DNA from: Thiomicrorhabdus chilensis DSM 12352
GTDB taxonomy: Bacteria > Pseudomonadota > Gammaproteobacteria > Thiomicrospirales > Thiomicrospiraceae
Assembly (NCBI RefSeq): GCF_000483485.1
Contig: NZ_KI519609.1
Location: forward strand, 1,083,460 to 1,147,459
DNA: 64,000 nucleotides
Direction: 5' to 3'
Shown here one piece after another: positions 18,231 to 27,641 of this stretch. The notes beneath the pieces were generated by a model, which saw nothing but the letters and a program-made list of their open reading frames with translations, ran no database searches and was not told the DNA's origin. Numbering within the stretch: position 1 is the first letter of the stretch; each line of letters opens with the position of its first letter. The translations under genes were made by a program, and so were the position numbers.

Positions 18231-19145
18231 ATGACGCAGCGACTGACGATTCTTTTTCCTTTGTGGGCGTTGCTGGCCTCATTGGTGGCGTTTTACTTCC
18301 CGGCTTTTTTCATCGACTTGAAAAGCTGGATTGTGCCCTTGCTCATGCTGGTAATGCTTGGCATGGGCTTTGTGCTGCGTTGGCAGGATTTTCAGGGCGT
18401 ATTGCGCTTAAAAAAGGCGGTGAGCTTAGGCATGCTGATTCAGTTTACGGTGATGCCGCTGGCGGCGTTTGTGCTGGCCCAGTTGTTTGGGTTGTCTGAG
18501 GATTTGACCATCGGTCTGATGTTGGTCGGAGCGACGGCAGGCGGCACCGCCTCCAATGTCATGACCTATCTGGCGAACGGCAATGTGGCCTTGTCGGTGA
18601 GCATGACCTTGGTTTCCACTCTGGCGGCGGTCGTGGCTCTGCCGTTTTTGACATGGTTGTATTTAGGCCAAACCGTGGAGGTGCCGGTCACCGCGATGAT
18701 GGGCAATTTAGTTCAGCTAATTGTGGTGCCGGTTGTCTTGGGCATGTTGCTGGGCCATGCTTTGAGTGAAAAACTGTCTTTTCTGGATAAGGTTTTTCCG
18801 ATTTTTTCGATGATGGCGATCGTATTGATTGTCGCTATCGTTGTGGCGCTTAATCACAGCAACCTAAGCGGTCTGGCTATAAGTCTGATCGTCGTCATTA
18901 TGTTGCATAATGTGATCGGATTAGGCAGCGCTTATTTTATCAGTCGGCGCTTGGGGTACGATACCGTGATTTCACGCACCTTAGCCATTGAGGTGGGCAT
19001 GCAGAATTCGGGTTTGAGCGTTGCGCTGGCGTTGCAATATTTTTCCGCACTGAGTGCGCTTCCAGGGGCGTTGTTTAGTGTCTGGCATAACCTGTCCGGC
19101 GCGCTTTTTGCCAGTTATTGGCAATATCGCCGGGACAAGGTTTGA
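18231..19145 (+). CDS. Bile acid:sodium symporter (BASS) family transporter
   Basis: An integral inner-membrane protein of 304 residues with about nine or ten hydrophobic segments. The family signature ATAGGTASNVMTYLANGNVALSV lies near residues 100-122, and EVGMQNSGLSVALAL near 255-269. BASS proteins move organic anions, often with sodium: bile acids in animals, and pyruvate, pantothenate and others in bacteria and plastids. The substrate here cannot be read from the sequence. No ribosome site is obvious before ATG 18231. It may be cotranscribed with the DUF445 gene, with the double-armed element between them. Confidence 0.85.
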   Translation: MTQRLTILFPLWALLASLVAFYFPAFFIDLKSWIVPLLMLVMLGMGFVLRWQDFQGVLRLKKAVSLGMLIQFTVMPLAAFVLAQLFGLSEDLTIGLMLVGATAGGTASNVMTYLANGNVALSVSMTLVSTLAAVVALPFLTWLYLGQTVEVPVTAMMGNLVQLIVVPVVLGMLLGHALSEKLSFLDKVFPIFSMMAIVLIVAIVVALNHSNLSGLAISLIVVIMLHNVIGLGSAYFISRRLGYDTVISRTLAIEVGMQNSGLSVALALQYFSALSALPGALFSVWHNLSGALFASYWQYRRDKV

Positions 19146-19304
19146 GTTTTACCATCAATGTACAAAACAAAACCCTGAACGATAAGTGGTTTTTATGCGT
19201 ACCCTCTTAGCCTGTATGAGCTTACCCTTTCGTTTTTGTTATGATGTCTAAAAATTACGTAAAAATATGTTATCAATTTGAGTTGATTTGGTGAATTTCG
19301 GATT

Positions 19305-21221
19305 ATGAATATAGATTCTAATGTAAACACGGATGATGGTTTTAGCTTATTAAAGCGTATCCTGGAGGCGCTGCCTGATGGTGTGTTTACCTTGAATCAT
19401 GAACTGACCATCACTTATGTCAACCCTGCCTTTTGCCAACTGATGGGATTCGAGCCGGCGGAGTTGATCGGCCATGAAATCACCGAATATCTGGGCGACC
19501 TGAGTATTCTGTCGGCGTGCCATGAAGAGGTGTTTGCGACCGGTTCCTGCCGCGATCAAGAAACCACTTTCAGGCGTAAAGACGGCTCTTTGGTGAATAT
19601 CTCAAAGAATGTGCAGATGATGACGGATGAGCATGGCCAGCCTTTTATCATCGTCAGTGTGCGTGACTTGACTCAGGTGCATGAACTCAATAAGCAGTTG
19701 GCGAAATCCGCCGAGCAACTTGAGCAGTATAATCAAAATTTATCAGACAGAGTATTGCAACGCACCCAGCGTCTTAACGAACAGATGGCGTTTTTGAGCA
19801 GTTATAAGAAAGCCTTGGATGCGAGCAGTTTGGTGAGTATCTGCACTCCGGATCAGCAGATGACGCAGGTCAATGAGGCGCTGTGCCAACGTTCCGGCTA
19901 TTCGGCGGCTGAATTGGTGGGGCAGGACTGTTCGTATCTGTGGACCGAGGAATACAAAGCATTATTGCCAGCCGTTTTGGACTGCGTGCTAAATGGAGAT
20001 GTCTGGAAAGGGCAGGTTTCGGCCAAAAGCAAACAAGGGGAAGTGTTTTATATCGAGGCCTGCATTGTGCCTATTACCGATGAAGCCGGTTTGGTTCGAG
20101 AGTTGGTGAATATCAGTTACGACATCACTCCGTTGATCGAATCCAGAGAGTCCATGCTCCATCGTCTTCATCACGATGCGTTGACCGAACTGCCGAACCG
20201 AACCAAGTTGTTGTCCGACACGGAAGAGTCCGTCAATCCTAAATGGATTGCACTGTTCAATATCGACAGCTTCAACGAAATCAATGCCTTTTACGGGGTT
20301 GAGGTGGCCGATAAACTTCTACAAGCGATCGCCGTGCGATTGAGTCAATTGATTATCGAGTTGCCCGCTCAGATCTATAAATTGCCGGTGGATGAATATG
20401 CGCTGGTCATTCATAAGAACTGGGAACAAAAAGAGTTTGAACAGTTTATTAATTTGTTGATAGAACAGGTTTCCGAACAGGGCGTGTTGGTAGAAGGTGC
20501 GAATATTAATGTCACCATGACGGCGGGTCTGGCCTCTTCGGACAAGATTGATGAATTGGCCAAGGATGTCGTCATCGCCGCCGACATGGCGCTTAAAATG
20601 GCCAAGAAGCGCCAGAAACCATTTATCTTTTATGACCCGCAGATGAATATCAAACAAGGGTATGAACAGAACCTGAACTGGATACAGCGATTGCGCAGTG
20701 CCATGGATGAAGATCGACTGGTGCCTTTTTATCAGCCGATTGTGAATACACAGACTTTGAAAGTCGAACGATACGAATGTCTGGTGCGCATTATTGAAAA
20801 AGACGGGAGTGTGATTTCCCCGTTCCATTTCTTGGAGGTGGCCAAAAAGCTCAAGCTTTATCCATCATTGACCAAACGTATGATTGAAAAGTCGTTTGCC
20901 AAATTTGCGAATCAACCGTTGCATTTTTCCATCAATCTGTCGATTGAAGACATTGTCGACCCTGCCATGAGTGCGTGGCTGTTGAAGAAAGTACAGGCCT
21001 GTGAATTTTCAGAAAGAGTCATTTTTGAAATTGTAGAATCCGAAGGCATACAAAACTATGATGTGGTCAACCGTTTCATCCAAGAAGTGAAACGTTACGG
21101 CGTGCAAATTGCCATTGATGATTTTGGCGCCGGTTATTCAAACTTTGCCTATATTATGCGCCTGGATGTCGATTTTATTAAGATTGACGGTTCCATTATT
21201 CGTGATATCCATCAAAACTGA
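19305..21221 (+). CDS. PAS-PAS-GGDEF-EAL protein, EAL domain truncated by an in-frame TGA
   Basis: 638 residues to the TGA at 21219-21221. There are two PAS domains (about 15-125 and 165-280), a GGDEF-like domain (about 290-440) and an EAL domain (from about 460). The GGDEF motif is replaced by PVDEY (361-365), so diguanylate cyclase activity is unlikely. In the EAL part, ECL stands for EAL (491-493), and the metal-ligand regions NLS, FEIVESE, IDDFGAG (604-610) and K626 are kept. The stop falls where other EAL domains continue. The same frame then runs 63 codons to a TAG at 21411 and encodes the missing end. As it stands, the protein lacks the last conserved Glu and closing strands, so it is either inactive or a sequencing error splits one gene. 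No membrane segment is seen. Confidence 0.8.
   Translation: MNIDSNVNTDDGFSLLKRILEALPDGVFTLNHELTITYVNPAFCQLMGFEPAELIGHEITEYLGDLSILSACHEEVFATGSCRDQETTFRRKDGSLVNISKNVQMMTDEHGQPFIIVSVRDLTQVHELNKQLAKSAEQLEQYNQNLSDRVLQRTQRLNEQMAFLSSYKKALDASSLVSICTPDQQMTQVNEALCQRSGYSAAELVGQDCSYLWTEEYKALLPAVLDCVLNGDVWKGQVSAKSKQGEVFYIEACIVPITDEAGLVRELVNISYDITPLIESRESMLHRLHHDALTELPNRTKLLSDTEESVNPKWIALFNIDSFNEINAFYGVEVADKLLQAIAVRLSQLIIELPAQIYKLPVDEYALVIHKNWEQKEFEQFINLLIEQVSEQGVLVEGANINVTMTAGLASSDKIDELAKDVVIAADMALKMAKKRQKPFIFYDPQMNIKQGYEQNLNWIQRLRSAMDEDRLVPFYQPIVNTQTLKVERYECLVRIIEKDGSVISPFHFLEVAKKLKLYPSLTKRMIEKSFAKFANQPLHFSINLSIEDIVDPAMSAWLLKKVQACEFSERVIFEIVESEGIQNYDVVNRFIQEVKRYGVQIAIDDFGAGYSNFAYIMRLDVDFIKIDGSIIRDIHQN
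20994..21009 (+). repeat. CAGGCCTG element with arm, inside coding sequence
   Basis: Core 20994-21001 followed by TGA-ATTTT (the TGA is out of frame). One of four fully armed copies inside genes. Confidence 0.65.
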
Positions 21222-21413
21222 TCTTCCCAAGTTATTACCGAGACCATTCTCGACTTTTCCAAAAAGCTGAACATTCAAACTGTGGCCGAGTTTGTTGCCG
21301 ATGAAGCGGTCTATGACTATGTCAAGAATTTGCAAGTAGATTGCCTGCAAGGTTATTTGTTCGGTGAACCCCGATCTGAACTTCTGCCTGACGATCATCA
21401 AGTATCAGCCTAG
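21222..21413 (+). pseudogene. Severed C-terminal end of the EAL domain
   Basis: In the same frame as the preceding gene, directly after its TGA, these 63 codons encode SSQVITETILDFSKKL, then TVAEFVADEAVYDYV and CLQGYLFGEP. They correspond to the usual end of an EAL domain (VAEGVET...QGYLFSKP). There is no start codon or ribosome site of its own. One base change in the TGA would restore a protein of about 702 residues. Confidence 0.8.
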
Positions 21414-21476
21414 CATTCCGTTTTGACTGATTAGATTTTTTCTGCAAAAAACGTTCTAATTTTTACCTTTTCAGTC

Positions 21477-21492
21477 AAAACCACCAGGCCTG
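21477..21492 (-). repeat. CAGGCCTG element, one arm on the minus strand
   Basis: AAAA-C-CAC before the core 21485-21492. It lies between the EAL gene (plus) and a membrane-protein gene (minus), which converge. Confidence 0.8.
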
Positions 21493-21528
21493 CCGGTTCA
21501 TTAAGCAAAACAGCGTTTGATTGATGCT

Positions 21529-21930
21529 TTATTGCCGTTCTATGGCCAATCGGTACATCAGAACCGCGCTCAGCAAGGTTAAGGGCGTGAAAATCAGGGT
21601 CTCCACGGTCGTGTCCGCCAGAAAATTGCCCAGGGCGTTGATCGAAAAGGCGATGACCAGCACCCATAATACGAACTGCATGGCTCGACTGTTCTGCAAA
21701 GAGTGCAAAACGTAACCGGCTTTGGTCAGGACAATGCCGATAATGATTAGGTTGATAATGATCGCCTCGGTTTCAAAACGTTGCATCTGCTGCACACTCT
21801 CAAGCTTTCCGCCCCAGACGATGGCGTAGGGAATAACCTGTAAAATCACCAGTACATGAAAAAGTAGCAGTCCCGAAAAAATCGCTAACAAGCCGTGCAC
21901 GGCCCATTTGAAATTGAGGTTTTGTATCAT
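21529..21930 (-). CDS. Small integral membrane protein, function unknown
   Basis: 133 residues with four hydrophobic segments: about 10-32 (VHGLLAIFSGLLLFHVLVILQVI), 55-75 (AIIINLIIIGIVLTKAGYVL), 83-103 (MQFVLWVLVIAFSINALGNFL) and 108-126 (VETLIFTPLTLLSAVLMYRL). I do not recognise the family. It lies between a convergent EAL-protein gene and the Cdd1-like gene, each separated by 100 bases or more, so it is probably a single-gene unit. Confidence 0.6.
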   Translation of the reverse strand: MIQNLNFKWAVHGLLAIFSGLLLFHVLVILQVIPYAIVWGGKLESVQQMQRFETEAIIINLIIIGIVLTKAGYVLHSLQNSRAMQFVLWVLVIAFSINALGNFLADTTVETLIFTPLTLLSAVLMYRLAIERQ

Positions 21931-22084
21931 CTATAAAGTCTTTTTTAAACAGAAATGGGAAAGGGAACGAGTGTGCTGCGGCACACAGAATGTCTTCGTT
22001 GATTACTTTATACACCACTCCCGGGGTATTTCATAGTCATTAGCAAAATAAGTGGGGGTTGCTTTAGCGCCTTAAATAATGCTT

Positions 22085-22372
22085 TTAATTCGGGTTTGAT
22101 TCTGTTTCTCTCTGGTCTTTCCAGAACCACCATTTCAGGCGTTCTGCCTCGGGTTCGGCAGTTTCGCAATAATAGACCGCACAACGGAATACGTACAGCA
22201 GACAGCGGTCAACCGGATGTCCCACCAGTTTTTGATAAGAGTCATACAAGTTTTGTGGGTCTTGGCCGCACAAATCCTGAGGGTGATGGATGCCGAGTCT
22301 ATGTAGCTTTTGGGAGATCTTAGGACCGATTCCCGGAACGCTTTGCAGTGTGTCGTAGCTTTTGTTCATCAC
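22085..22372 (-). CDS. Cdd1-family helix-hairpin-helix protein
   Basis: A 95-residue protein. The first half is a helix-hairpin-helix: LQSVPGIGPKISQKLHRLGI. The second half, PQDLCGQDPQNLYDSYQKLVGHPVDRCLLYVFRCAVYY, is the signature of the 'pathogenicity locus' Cdd1 family, related to annotated mitomycin-resistance proteins. Helix-hairpin-helix units bind DNA without sequence preference, so a DNA-related role is plausible, but none is demonstrated to my knowledge. Tandem ATGs at 22372 and 22369. A single-gene unit. Confidence 0.8.
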   Translation of the reverse strand: MMNKSYDTLQSVPGIGPKISQKLHRLGIHHPQDLCGQDPQNLYDSYQKLVGHPVDRCLLYVFRCAVYYCETAEPEAERLKWWFWKDQRETESNPN

Positions 22373-22466
22373 AATCCCCCTTTTGCAGCAGGTATTTTCG
22401 TTTTAAAAATGCATCATTGAAATCTATTTCAATATTCCACCAATTTGCAATTATAGGCAAAATAAA

Positions 22467-22494
22467 TTGACTTTAATTGCTGTTTTTATAATAG
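22467..22494 (+). promoter_or_regulatory. Possible promoter of the SBP-GGDEF-EAL gene
   Basis: TTGACT at 22467-22472 and TAATAG at 22489-22494 with a 16-base spacer, about 40 bases before ATG 22532. Read by eye only. Confidence 0.35.
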
Positions 22495-22531
22495 TGGTTA
22501 ATACTTAATTTGTTGCGGGCTATCGACCGAT

Positions 22532-25500
22532 ATGAGCACAAAACCAGATTCTATCCCTCTTTACAGGCTAAGGTTAGACAAGTATTTTGTTTTGCTTTTA
22601 TGGTTTTTTACCGCTAGCTATTTCAGCCTTTTTAACCTTGCTCACGCCAATGAAGCTAATGAGCAGTCCCCTGATCGAACAGGGGAGTCTTTTGAGTCCG
22701 GCTTCCAGCTTTCCCAAACAGAAAAACAATGGCTAGCGGCACATCCGCGAATCAGCGTTGGCCACATGCGTGACTGGGCTCCTTTCAGTTTTGTGAATCA
22801 AAATGGGGTTTCGAGCGGCATCAGTGTCGATTATGTAAAGGCATTAAATAAACGTTTGCATGGGGCTTTGGTTTTAGAGCCTGGGAATTGGGCAAATCTG
22901 TACGAATCGGTTAAGCGCAAGCGTGTGGATGTGATTCTGGATATTACCGCAAAACCTGAAAGAGAAGCGTTTTTTAATTTTACGGTTCCTTACTTGGATA
23001 TCCCCCATGTTTTTGTGACTCGGAAAGATCATAGCTCCTTAAATAATGTAGATGCGATGTCGGGAAAAACCGTGGCTTTGGAAAAAGGGTTTGGCAATGT
23101 CGAGTATTTTAAACGCCATTATCCCAAGATACTGATTCGCGAATACCCGACACCCATCAAGCCCTGGAAGCGGTTTCCAGAGGTGATGTCGAAGCCTATG
23201 CCGGAAACCGCAGTGTTGCGGTGTATTTAATGCGCCAGAAGGTCATGAGCAACCTCAAGGTGAATGGTGTCTTGAATAAAAAAGGCTCCATTTTGTCGAT
23301 CGGCGTTCGTAAAGACTGGCCGATATTGAGAGAGATACTCAATCGGGCTCTGGCCGATATGACGCAAATGGAAATCCAACAGATTCATCAGAATTGGCTA
23401 GAAAGATACTATGATTCCGAGATCGCTTTAACTCCGGCGGAACGCCTTTGGCTAGAACAGCATCCCGTAATTCGTATTGCCTATGATGAGGCCTTTGTTC
23501 CCTACAGTTATAGAGGTCACGATCAGAAATTTGTCGGTGTTTCCATTGATATCGTTAAGGAGTTAGGTAAACGTTTGGAAGTTGAGTTTTCCGTTTATCC
23601 CAATGGCAACTGGTCTGAGTTATTTAAGGCGGCCAAAAAAGGTGGCGTCGATGTGATTGCCACCCTGGAAGAGCGCCCGGAAAGGATGAAGGATTTCAAT
23701 TTTTCCCAACCTTATGTGTCTTTAAGCCAATATATGGTCACTCGGAAGTCTGAAATCCAGGCCTTCCAGCAACCTTCATCATTGACAGGTAAGACAGTGG
23801 CGCTGGTGCGTGATTATTCGACCGCAGCCCGAGCACTGCAAGAGGTGAAAGAGATACAGCCGTTGTTTGTTGAAAATTTGCAGCAGGCTTTTTATGCCGT
23901 CTCAACCGGTCAGGCTGATGCGACGATTGCCGATGCCGGAATGGCGCAACATCTGTTCGCTCAAACGGGTCTGCAAAACCTCGGTCTTGCCGGTCTTTAT
24001 TCAGCAGATAAGTCATTGCAACGTTTTGGCGTGAGAAAGGATTGGCCCGAGTTGAGCTCCATTTTGGATAAGGCGTTGAACTCTTTAAGTTATCGGGACT
24101 ACCTGTCGATTTATGCGAAGTGGCAGATTCAAGAACATATAGACACCTTGGAGGAGATGCGACCATTTAAGGATCGGCTGAGCAAGCAAGAAAAAGCGTG
24201 GTTGGCGGAACATCCCGTTGTGCGTTTAGGGTCCGATTACGCTTGGCCTCCTTTTGCCCAGGTGACACAGGACGGCAGCTATAAAGGCATCGTGGCTGAT
24301 TATATGAAGCTTGTTGAAGCCCGTCTGGGCATCAAGTTCGAAAGCTCTCCCATACTGCCATGGTCAGATATTGTTAACAGCGTGAGCGCCAAACGTTTGG
24401 ATGTTTTGGATGCTGCCCAAGCCACCAAGGAGCGTCAGAAGTCAATTCTATTTACTGAGCCCTATATCACTCAGCCGATTGTGATTTTGACACGCGATAA
24501 CGTCGGTTATGTCAACGGGCTTTCCGCCTTGGCCGGTAAGACAGTCGCCTATGAACATGGATATGAACCATTTGAGCATGTTTTATCCCTACATCCAGAG
24601 ATCAAACAACAAACTTATGCAAACAGCCTTCAGGCTTTGAGCGCGGTCTCCAGTGGAGAGGTTTTCGCCTATTTGGGTAACATCGCCACAGTCAGTTACC
24701 TGATGCGCAATCAGGCGATTACCAACGTCAAGGTGTCTGGCCAGGTTGAGCAACACTTTGAGCTTTCAGTTGGCGTTCGTAACGATTGGCCGCTTTTATT
24801 ATCCGCGCTTCAGAAAGCACTGGATTCGGTGACGCTTGAAGAGAAAGATGCGATTTATCAAAAATGGGTCAAAGTGAAGCTCGACTCTGGATTGGGGTTT
24901 TGGAAGATCGTGCAATATCTTGCCATTGCCGTGTTGATTTTGTTGTTGTTTTTAGTCTGGAACCTGTTGCTGAAAAGAAAAGTTCGGGCCGTGACCGAGC
25001 AATTGCAATATCGCTCCTATCACGATGCCATGACCGACTTGCCTAATCGTTACTTAATCCAAGACCGGTTGAACCAGTTGATTAAGGAAGCGCGAAGAGA
25101 GGGTGAGTATGTCGCGGTCTTGACCATCGGACTGGATAACCTCAGTAAGATCAACAGCAGTTTGGGCTTTGCTGCTGGCGATCAATTTATTATTGAATTT
25201 TCCAAACGCATTCAAAGTAGCGTACGCACTGGGGATACGGTGGGACGATTCGACGGCGATACCTTCATTGTCTTGATGGGTGGCCTGAAGTCTCCCCGAG
25301 AGGTGGACAGGGAAGCGGAAAGCTTACTCAACCAATTTAGATTGACTTATATGGTAAATGGGCGTGAGTTGAACGTCACGGCAAGTGTTGGTATTGCACT
25401 TTATCCAACGGATGGTGTCGAGGTGCAAACCATGCTGCATTATTCGGGAGCCGCACTTCAATACGCCAAAAAGAATGGAAAGAATAACTTTTCGTTTTAC

Positions 25501-26289
25501 ACCAGAGCCATGAATGAGGTGGTCAATCGGAAGCTGCAACTGGATGAAGCCATGAGCGGCGCACTGGAGCGAGGTGAATTCCAACCCCATTATCAAGCCA
25601 AGGTCATTATTAAAACCGGTGAAATCTGTGGGTTTGAAATCTTGTTACGTTGGCACCATCCCGAATTGGGCTGGGTGTCTCCCGACGAATTCATTCCGGT
25701 GGCGGAAGAGAATGGATTGATTTTGCCGATTGGAGAATTTGTTCTACAGGAAGCGTTGAGGCAGCTTGCACTGTGGAAATCCGAGTTTGGTAAAAATCTG
25801 TCTATGGCGGTCAATTTATCCCCCGTGCAGCTAAGGGATTCGACTCTGGTCAATAAGGTCGAAACCATGCTGCGGCTTTCAGGGCTTGGTGCCGAGTTTT
25901 TGGAGCTTGAAATTACAGAAGGGGTCTTGATGGGAGAATGCCAACCGATTCAAACGAGCTTGAATGCATTGAAAGCGTTAGGTCTCAAAATTTCGATGGA
26001 TGATTTCGGCACAGGCTACTCTTCATTGAGTTACTTACGAAAATACCCGTTCGATCTTATCAAGATCGATCGTGAGTTCATTATGGATCTTGAGGTGGCT
26101 CACCATAATAAGGAATTGGTTATCGCAACCATCGCTATGGCTCACGGTCTGGGGTTGCGGGTGGTTGCGGAAGGGGTGGAGACGGCACAGCAGCTTGCTT
26201 TCCTTGACGCACATGATTGCGATATCGCGCAAGGGTATTATTTCAGTAAACCGATCCCAGCTAATCAGGTGGGCAAATTATTTAATTGA
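22532..26289 (+). pseudogene. Frameshifted sensor: three SBP_bac_3 domains, membrane helix, GGDEF-like and EAL domains
   Basis: Two open frames (22532-23230 and 23221-26289) encode one protein of about 1250 residues, broken near 23147-23149. The upstream frame reads REYP and then loses homology; the next frame, from GAC at 23149, reads DTHQALEAVSRGDVEAYAGN, the expected continuation of a periplasmic binding domain. Adding one C to the CCC run would repair it. Order: signal/anchor segment, three tandem family-3 solute-binding domains as in BvgS-type sensors, a transmembrane helix (IVQYLAIAVLILLLFLVWNLLL), a GGDEF-like domain with DGDTF in place of GGDEF, and an EAL domain. The EAL part keeps EIL, NLSP, LEITEG, DDFGTGYSS, IKID and VAEGVET, so it should hydrolyse c-di-GMP if made. 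Either a recent mutation or a sequencing error. Confidence 0.88.
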
Positions 26290-26346
26290 TCGAATGGATA
26301 CAGTAGGTGGTATATCTTAAATTTTTAAAAGTGGTTTGATTTGCGG

Positions 26347-26378
26347 CAGGCCTGCCCAATTTGTTTTGAACAGGCCTG
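26347..26378. repeat. Two CAGGCCTG cores at a convergent junction
   Basis: Cores 26347-26354 and 26371-26378, 16 bases apart; the first is followed by CCC-AATTT. As each core is a palindrome, they can pair as a hairpin. They lie between the EAL gene (plus) and the HlyD-type gene (minus). Confidence 0.75.
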
Positions 26379-26419
26379 TCCAGAATACGGTTTAAGGTTT
26401 GCAGATCGTTAGATAGTTT

Positions 26420-27637
26420 TTATGACTGCCGTTCTTTCAGCCTGACACCATCTTCCACGGCATCACTGGGATGGTTGATGATGCGGTCGCCTTCTTTTAA
26501 GCCGCGCAGAATCTGCGCGTTCAGGCCATTACGCTGTCCAAGGGTGACCGTTTGCAGCTTGGCGCGTTCGTTTTTGATGGTGAACACTGCCCAGCCGTTT
26601 TGGTAACGGAACAGGGCACTGGAGGGAACTTGCAACACCTCGTCCTGATGCCAGAGCACAAACTTAGCTTCCACCCGATAGCCGTCTCCCAGTCGTTCCC
26701 ATTCTTCGGACGGTGAGGTGAAATCCGAAATCACCAAGACGCGCTGTTCTTCAACGCCCAAAGCCGAGACTTTGGTAAAACCTACCGGTTCAATGTTGCG
26801 TACCAGACCTTCCAGGGGATGGTCACCTCCCCAGCGATCGAACAGCACTCGCATACCAGGTTTGATTTTGACTGCATCGGCCGATAACACATCCACTTCG
26901 ACTTCTAGGGCGCCGGGATCGCCCACTTCCAGTAATGATTCTCCGGTGGTCACCGGGCCTTCACATTTGCGTGCGACCTTAAGAATTCGGCCGTCGATGG
27001 GTGAGGTCACCGGCACACGCTCAACCGTGATGTCGCTGGGCTGGGCTGCAGAGTATTCCAACGTGGTCAGAGCCGCTTGCAGTTCATAATCGGCGACCTC
27101 AACTCTGAAATCTGCTGAGCGTTTGGCGGCATTGGCCGTCAAGGATGCGGTTTTGGCCTGATCAAACGTCTCTTGAGACACCAGGCCTTTTTCGATAAGC
27201 GGTTGATAACGTTTGTATTTGTCACCGGCCAATTGCGCAGCCGCCTGGGCCGATAGCGCCTGCTGTTTGGCGGCTTGCAGTGCCGAGCGGGCGGCTAAAA
27301 CTTGAGCTTCGGCTTGGGCGCGACTGCGAGGATCCAGCACTTGGGATTGCAAAGGGGTGATGCCCAGCAAGGTTTGCCCTTGTGTAACTTCGTCTCCCAC
27401 CTTAAGGTGCATGCGGCAGGTCATGCCATTGACCGGCGAGGAGATGACGTAACGGTCTATCACGCGGGTTCGTCCTTCTTCCTCAATGGTCACCGTTAAG
27501 GGGGCGCGCTTAACCTGTGAGGCTTCGATCATTACCGGTTGAGGCCAAAAGCCCCAGGTCAGGAAAGCGATAGTCAGAATTGCGACCGCTAAAATGCCGG
27601 GATGGTTTCGTAAAGGTTGAATGAAATGCAGAGGCAT
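26420..27637 (-). CDS. HlyD/MacA-type periplasmic adaptor of an ABC exporter
   Basis: 405 residues. One N-terminal membrane helix (about 14-32, ILAVAILTIAFLTWGFWP), then a barrel-sandwich (lipoyl-like) half (YVISSPVNGMTCRMHLKVGDEVTQGQTLLGI), an Ala/Gln-rich coiled coil (about 100-180), the second half-motif (VPVTSPIDGRILKV), and beta-barrel domains to the end. Such adaptors bridge an inner-membrane transporter to an outer-membrane channel. It is the last gene of a three-gene minus-strand operon, four bases after the FtsX-type permease. No outer-membrane channel gene is in the window. The substrate is unknown. Confidence 0.85.
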   Translation of the reverse strand: MPLHFIQPLRNHPGILAVAILTIAFLTWGFWPQPVMIEASQVKRAPLTVTIEEEGRTRVIDRYVISSPVNGMTCRMHLKVGDEVTQGQTLLGITPLQSQVLDPRSRAQAEAQVLAARSALQAAKQQALSAQAAAQLAGDKYKRYQPLIEKGLVSQETFDQAKTASLTANAAKRSADFRVEVADYELQAALTTLEYSAAQPSDITVERVPVTSPIDGRILKVARKCEGPVTTGESLLEVGDPGALEVEVDVLSADAVKIKPGMRVLFDRWGGDHPLEGLVRNIEPVGFTKVSALGVEEQRVLVISDFTSPSEEWERLGDGYRVEAKFVLWHQDEVLQVPSSALFRYQNGWAVFTIKNERAKLQTVTLGQRNGLNAQILRGLKEGDRIINHPSDAVEDGVRLKERQS

Positions 27638-27641
27638 GAAT

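Noticed and set aside
21219-21221. TGA in the EAL gene as a selenocysteine codon
   Set aside because: EAL domains do not use Cys or Sec at this place, and I see no SECIS-like hairpin just after the codon. A nonsense mutation or base error is simpler.
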